This document shows, piece after piece, positions 16,201 to 18,268 of a DNA stretch of 18,268 nt. The position numbers and the translations under genes were made by a program. The notes under the pieces are model-generated. The model was not told where the DNA came from and did not search any database. It worked only from the letters and a program-made list of their open reading frames with translations. Location of the stretch: contig NZ_CABUOD010000059.1 of assembly GCF_902493135.1 (NCBI RefSeq), positions 1-18,268 of the forward strand. The letters run 5' to 3'. Each line of letters starts with the position of its first letter. The stretch's first letter is position 1. Source of the DNA: an uncultured Parabacteroides sp. (GTDB lineage Bacteria > Bacteroidota > Bacteroidia > Bacteroidales > Tannerellaceae).

Positions 16201-16465
16201 TCAATCCGCTAAACAGGGCGGACATCGTATTCACCATCTTTGCCACTGTGGCAGAGTCGGATGCAAGTTGTGTAAACAGGTTGGCCGTCAACATAAAGAA
16301 CGGTGCTCCGGGCGGATGCCCTACTTCCAGCTTGTAAGCCGAAGAAATGAACTCACCGCAATCCCAGAAACTGGCAGTGGGCTCCATAGTCATCAAATAG
16401 ACGGTCGAAGCGATCGCAAAAACGATCCAGCCCAACGCGTTGTTGATCAATTTATACTTTCCCAT
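13223..16465 (-). CDS. DUF2723 membrane protein, GT117-type glycosyltransferase with C-terminal TPR-like region
   Basis: A 1080-residue polytopic protein of the DUF2723 family, distantly like the GT-C protein O-mannosyltransferases and often annotated as glycosyltransferase family 117. It probably uses a lipid-linked sugar donor facing the periplasm. N-terminal helix LGWIVFAIASTVYLM is followed by FWDCGEFISS (33-42) with Asp35/Glu38 and HPPGAPFFML (50-59), the conserved loop that resembles the PMT acidic site. About 12 or more hydrophobic segments reach residue 700, with a soluble insert around 380-560. A large soluble domain follows, including NGDNDTFPLWYAQEVEGVRTDV, and helical repeats of TPR type near 950-1040. 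The acceptor is unknown. It has its own promoter and leads the operon with the deacetylase. Confidence 0.9.
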   Translation of the reverse strand: MGKYKLINNALGWIVFAIASTVYLMTMEPTASFWDCGEFISSAYKLEVGHPPGAPFFMLTANLFTQLASDSATVAKMVNTMSALFSGLTILFLFWSITHLARKIMVKDGEEASLGQMITIMGSGLVGALAYTFSDTFWFSAVEGEVYAYSSLFTAVVFWLILKWEAVADKPHADRWIVLIAYLMGLSIGVHLLNLLCIPAIVLVYYYKKFPNPTMKGTLVALLVSFAIVALMMYGVVQGLVEVCGYFELLFVNVLGMPYNSGVFAYVIIVAGVLIWSIWETMRDEIHPTRMKIAFILSVVLIGIPFIGSGYVLAVILTAALSLYLFKSKKVDIKTLNTILVCLMVVVVGYSSYALTLIRATADTPMNQNAPSDIFTLRTYLAREQYGKTPLLYGQTYVSEVQRENQGGSCVPVTTEGEPTWSRVIKKDKNEKDRYYVSRTDQEYKYVDELNMLFPRMYSSDPRHVQAYKDWAQVKGQPVKYNYCGEMKSVMKPTFAENLKFFFSYQLNFMYWRYFMWNFSGRQNDIQGNGEVLNGNWITGIPFIDEVLVGPQEDMPFDIINNKGHNVYYMLPLLLGILGLLFQAYSGQKGIQSFWVTFFLFFMTGLAIVLYLNQTPYQPRERDYAYAGSFYAFCIWIGFGVAALAKGLERYGKLNPVIAGSVATVLCLFIPIQMAGQNWDDHDRSGRYVCRDFGSNYLESCEPNAIIFTNGDNDTFPLWYAQEVEGVRTDVRVCNTSYLQTDWYIDQMKKQAYESAPLPITWTRDQYIQGTRDAAYVFPLTKDSIDLNTALNFVRSDDPKFKKIPGINQELDYIPADKLYYKVDSVAGAKILGGKTDGMVDKMMINLAGKNALGKQELTILDMLQTNNFERPMYYAITVSPDQFVNLDGYFEQTGLAYQVVPKNANKSVNTDKMYDNVMNKFKWGGVDKPGVYIDENVMRMCKSYRLLLFNKLAEALVKEGKNDKALEVLDKCMQVLPPENVPLDYTALSTGELYYVLGQKEKAAEIFTGIADNMMRNINWYFRLNPVQLASVETELLQDMQVLNQVLLINKHYNPEFNKKYQEEFDNYRMAYESVGRKE

Positions 16466-16528
16466 ACTTTGTATAAAGTGTAATAATTAATTGTCTTAAT
16501 TTTGTATCCTCACACGGACAGTCGGCCG

Positions 16529-16557
16529 CAAAGGTAAGCATTTACGTTTAATACCAA
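16529..16557 (-). promoter_or_regulatory. Bacteroidetes promoter for the DUF2723 operon
   Basis: On the minus strand TTG (16555-16557) lies 18 nt before TACCTTTG (16529-16536), a TAnnTTTG match. Transcription would start near 16520 and leave a leader of about 55 nt before the ATG at 16465. Confidence 0.6.
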
Positions 16558-16805
16558 CGCTCTGATACGCTATAAATTGTGTGGAAGAGATTAGAAATAT
16601 ATTAAAAGAATCCGTTGAATGACAGTCTGAAATCTGATAATTTGCCGACATTCGGATGACAACAAACCGACATCTGCGGACAGGATTCGTATCTTGTTGG
16701 TAGAGAGGTGTGGATTTATAGTTTTTGTTTCGAATCCACTGTCTCCTGTAATTTTTGTATAGTGGAAATTTTAGGGATATATAAAAAAGGATTAATTGAA
16801 AGTGG

Positions 16806-16813
16806 TATATTTG
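16806..16813 (+). promoter_or_regulatory. Candidate -7 element upstream of the palindrome array and Fic gene
   Basis: TATATTTG matches TAnnTTTG. A start near 16820 would place all three palindromes in a leader of about 180 nt ahead of the Fic ATG. No matching TTG is visible about 20 nt upstream, so the promoter is uncertain. Confidence 0.4.
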
Positions 16814-16835
16814 TACACGGAGGTTATCAAGGTTG

Positions 16836-16948
16836 TTATTTCACTTTTACCGTTATAAAATGAAATAGCAGTTTTCTTATTTCACTTTTTGGCTGAAAAA
16901 TGAAATAGTGATTTTCTTATTTCACTTTTTGGCTGAAAAATGAAATAA
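16836..16948. repeat. Three tandem palindromes, 40-41 nt period
   Basis: Units at 16836-16868, 16877-16908 and 16917-16948 each read TTATTTCACTTTT, a short loop, then AAAATGAAATA(G/A). They are separated by 8-nt spacers CAGTTTTC and TGATTTTC. Every copy has the same unpaired C in the left arm. In copy 1 the inner pair is TTTTA/TAAAA and in copies 2 and 3 it is TTTTT/AAAAA, a compensatory difference that keeps pairing. Copies 2 and 3 are nearly identical. They lie 52 nt before the Fic start codon and may be operator sites or leader hairpins. Confidence 0.85.
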
Positions 16949-17000
16949 GGGAATGGTATAACTCAGTGATAAGAGTCCTAATTTTAATATTGTAATCGAT

Positions 17001-18125
17001 ATGAAAGAATTTAAATCAGGTCTGTATATAAATCAAGGGTATTATAAAAGTTTCCAGCCGAACCCGATTAACCATAGCTGGGTGATTGATAATATGGAGA
17101 TAATCACTTTGTTAAGTAAGGCGGACAGGATGTTGGGGCGGTTGGATATGTACTCAGAACATATTCCTAATCTTGATTTGTTCATCAGTATGCATATTAT
17201 GAAAGAAGCCACACAATCTTCTAAAATAGAAGGTACACAAACCAATATGGAAGAGGCGCTTTTATCAAAAGAAGATGTTCCGTTAGACAAACGGGATGAC
17301 TGGATGGAAGTGCATAATTATATTAACGCGATGAACGAGGCAATCAAGATGCTGGAAGATTTGCCGTTTTCAAGTAGATTGATCAGAAATGTCCACAAGG
17401 TTTTATTGTCGGGAGTACGTGGAGAGCACAAACAGCCAGGAGAGTTTAGGAAAAGTCAGAACTGGATAGGAGGTTTGTCTATTAATGATGCCATATTCGT
17501 ACCTCCGGTCTGCACTTCAATCCCGGAACTGATGGAAGATATTGAAAAGTTTGTTCATAATGAGCAGATCTTTTTCCCGGAATTATTGAAAATAGCATTG
17601 ATACATTATCAATTCGAGACTATTCATCCCTTTTTGGACGGCAATGGACGAACTGGCCGGTTGCTGATTACGTTGTATCTGGTCAGTAAAGGTATTTTGA
17701 AACGGCCTATATTGTATTTGTCTGATTATTTGGAAAAACATAGAAATACATATTATTCCAATATGATGAAAGTCCGGCTTGAGAATGATATCGAAACTTG
17801 GTTTAAATTTTTCCTTCATGGAATAATCGATACAGCTGAAAAGGGAGTTGAAACATTTGAAAAGATTTTGTCTTTGCAAAAGGAATATGAAGAATGTATT
17901 AAAGCCCTGGGTAGCAGATCGGCTAATGCTTTGAAAGTCATAACAGAACTATACAAACATCCGATGATCGATGCAACAGGTGTTTCCGAGATAACAGGCC
18001 TTGGTACGGTTTCCTCCTATAAGTTGATTAAAGAGCTGGAACGTTTGGAGATGTTGAAAGAAATGACAGGCAGTAAACGGGGGCGGATTTATGTATTGGA
18101 AAAATATATTCGGATATTCGATTAG
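17001..18125 (+). CDS. Fic-family AMPylation protein, class II, with C-terminal winged helix
   Basis: A 374-residue Fic protein with the same layout as the structurally known Bacteroides and Shewanella Fic proteins: a Fic_N region (about 1-95), Fic core (about 100-270) and a winged-helix domain (about 305-374). The active site HPFLDGNGRTGR (209-220) is intact, with catalytic His209, so it should transfer AMP (or another nucleotide group) to a protein. The inhibitory motif SSKIEG (73-78), with Glu77, fits (S/T)xxxE(G/N) placed before the core, which defines class II self-inhibition. The tail GVSEITGLGTVSSYKLIKELERLEML resembles a DNA-binding helix-turn-helix. No antitoxin gene lies next to it. 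Codons and flanks are more AT-rich than in neighbouring genes, suggesting transfer. Target unknown. Confidence 0.95.
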   Translation: MKEFKSGLYINQGYYKSFQPNPINHSWVIDNMEIITLLSKADRMLGRLDMYSEHIPNLDLFISMHIMKEATQSSKIEGTQTNMEEALLSKEDVPLDKRDDWMEVHNYINAMNEAIKMLEDLPFSSRLIRNVHKVLLSGVRGEHKQPGEFRKSQNWIGGLSINDAIFVPPVCTSIPELMEDIEKFVHNEQIFFPELLKIALIHYQFETIHPFLDGNGRTGRLLITLYLVSKGILKRPILYLSDYLEKHRNTYYSNMMKVRLENDIETWFKFFLHGIIDTAEKGVETFEKILSLQKEYEECIKALGSRSANALKVITELYKHPMIDATGVSEITGLGTVSSYKLIKELERLEMLKEMTGSKRGRIYVLEKYIRIFD

Positions 18126-18268
18126 GTCTTTGTTCTCACTGTCCTCGGCATACAATTCCAGTTGCATGGGCATGTATTCCAAATGGGTCTTGTTCACTTT
18201 TGCTGCCTTATACCAATATTGTCCTAAATAATTTTGAGGCGTGATGTAACTTGCGGCATCAAAAGACG
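17949..18268 (-). CDS. Reading frame from the right edge, unidentified, probably disrupted at the Fic gene
   Basis: A minus-strand frame enters from the right edge and stays open to TAG at 17949. The part outside the Fic gene (18126-18268) reads like real protein: YITPQNYLGQYWYKAAK and THLEYMPMQLELYAEDSE, ending at ENKD. Beyond that it crosses the antisense of the Fic winged helix for about 175 nt and turns into Phe/Cys/His-rich sequence (for example FFQHLQTFQLFNQLI) that looks like a shadow. So either two convergent genes overlap heavily, or this gene was cut short when the Fic segment arrived. I do not recognise the family. Confidence 0.4.
   Translation of the reverse strand, partial: SFDAASYITPQNYLGQYWYKAAKVNKTHLEYMPMQLELYAEDSENKDLIEYPNIFFQYINPPPFTACHFFQHLQTFQLFNQLIGGNRTKACYLGNTCCIDHRMFV

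Larger units (their letters stand above)
16466..17000. other. 535-nt AT-rich divergent intergenic region
   Basis: This gap separates the divergent DUF2723 and Fic genes. It contains the DUF2723 promoter (16529-16557), a candidate promoter towards Fic (16806-16813) and three tandem palindromes (16836-16948). Between 16560 and 16740 I find no gene. A weak near-repeat is present there: CCGACATTCGGATGACAA and CCGACATCTGCGGACAG at about 16644 and 16670. Base composition becomes clearly AT-rich relative to the region to the left. Confidence 0.6.

Noticed and set aside
16836..16948. CRISPR array
   Set aside because: Only three units, 8-nt spacers that resemble each other, and no cas genes; spacing and spacer length do not fit.

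Overview
The window looks like a chromosomal segment of a gut Bacteroidales bacterium, most likely Parabacteroides or a close relative. Evidence: a HU-related DNA-binding protein of the Bacteroidetes type, a very large DUF2723 (GT117-type) membrane protein, a CSDDD surface-lipoprotein signal, several Bacteroidetes promoters of the TAnnTTTG type, and AT-rich intergenic repeats built from short TTGAAA/AATTAA units. The genus is inferred from protein style, not from a marker gene. No rRNA, tRNA, insertion sequence or CRISPR array was found.

Layout. 1-454: the end of an unidentified plus-strand protein, then non-coding or decayed sequence and a large hairpin with a T-run. 527-2684, plus strand: HU-like protein, flavin split-barrel (pyridoxamine-phosphate-oxidase/Nim-like) protein and a long serine O-acetyltransferase, each with its own promoter-like motif. 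2751-9334, plus strand: a THUMP-domain rRNA/RNA methyltransferase with a disordered basic tail, a secreted S9 (DPP-IV type) peptidase whose start overlaps it, purD, a structured 120-nt gap, a polytopic membrane protein and a YqaA/DedA-like membrane protein (overlapping starts). 9335-16465, minus strand: a surface lipoprotein ending base-to-base against yqaA, a PS-10/S37-type secreted aminopeptidase 4 nt from queG (epoxyqueuosine reductase), a NodB polysaccharide deacetylase 2 nt from the 1080-residue DUF2723 protein, which has its own promoter. 16466-18268: an AT-rich segment with three tandem palindromes followed by a class II Fic (AMPylation) protein with a C-terminal winged helix, and a minus-strand reading frame entering from the right edge that loses protein-like character where the Fic gene ends.

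Functional themes are housekeeping metabolism (cysteine, purine, queuosine), RNA modification, envelope biogenesis or glycosylation and extracytoplasmic peptide degradation. The Fic segment is the accessory-looking part: it is more AT-rich than its neighbours and carries a tandem palindrome array in its presumed leader. A second theme is the unusual number of unrelated long inverted repeats, one in most intergenic gaps, two of which appear able to form alternative pairings.
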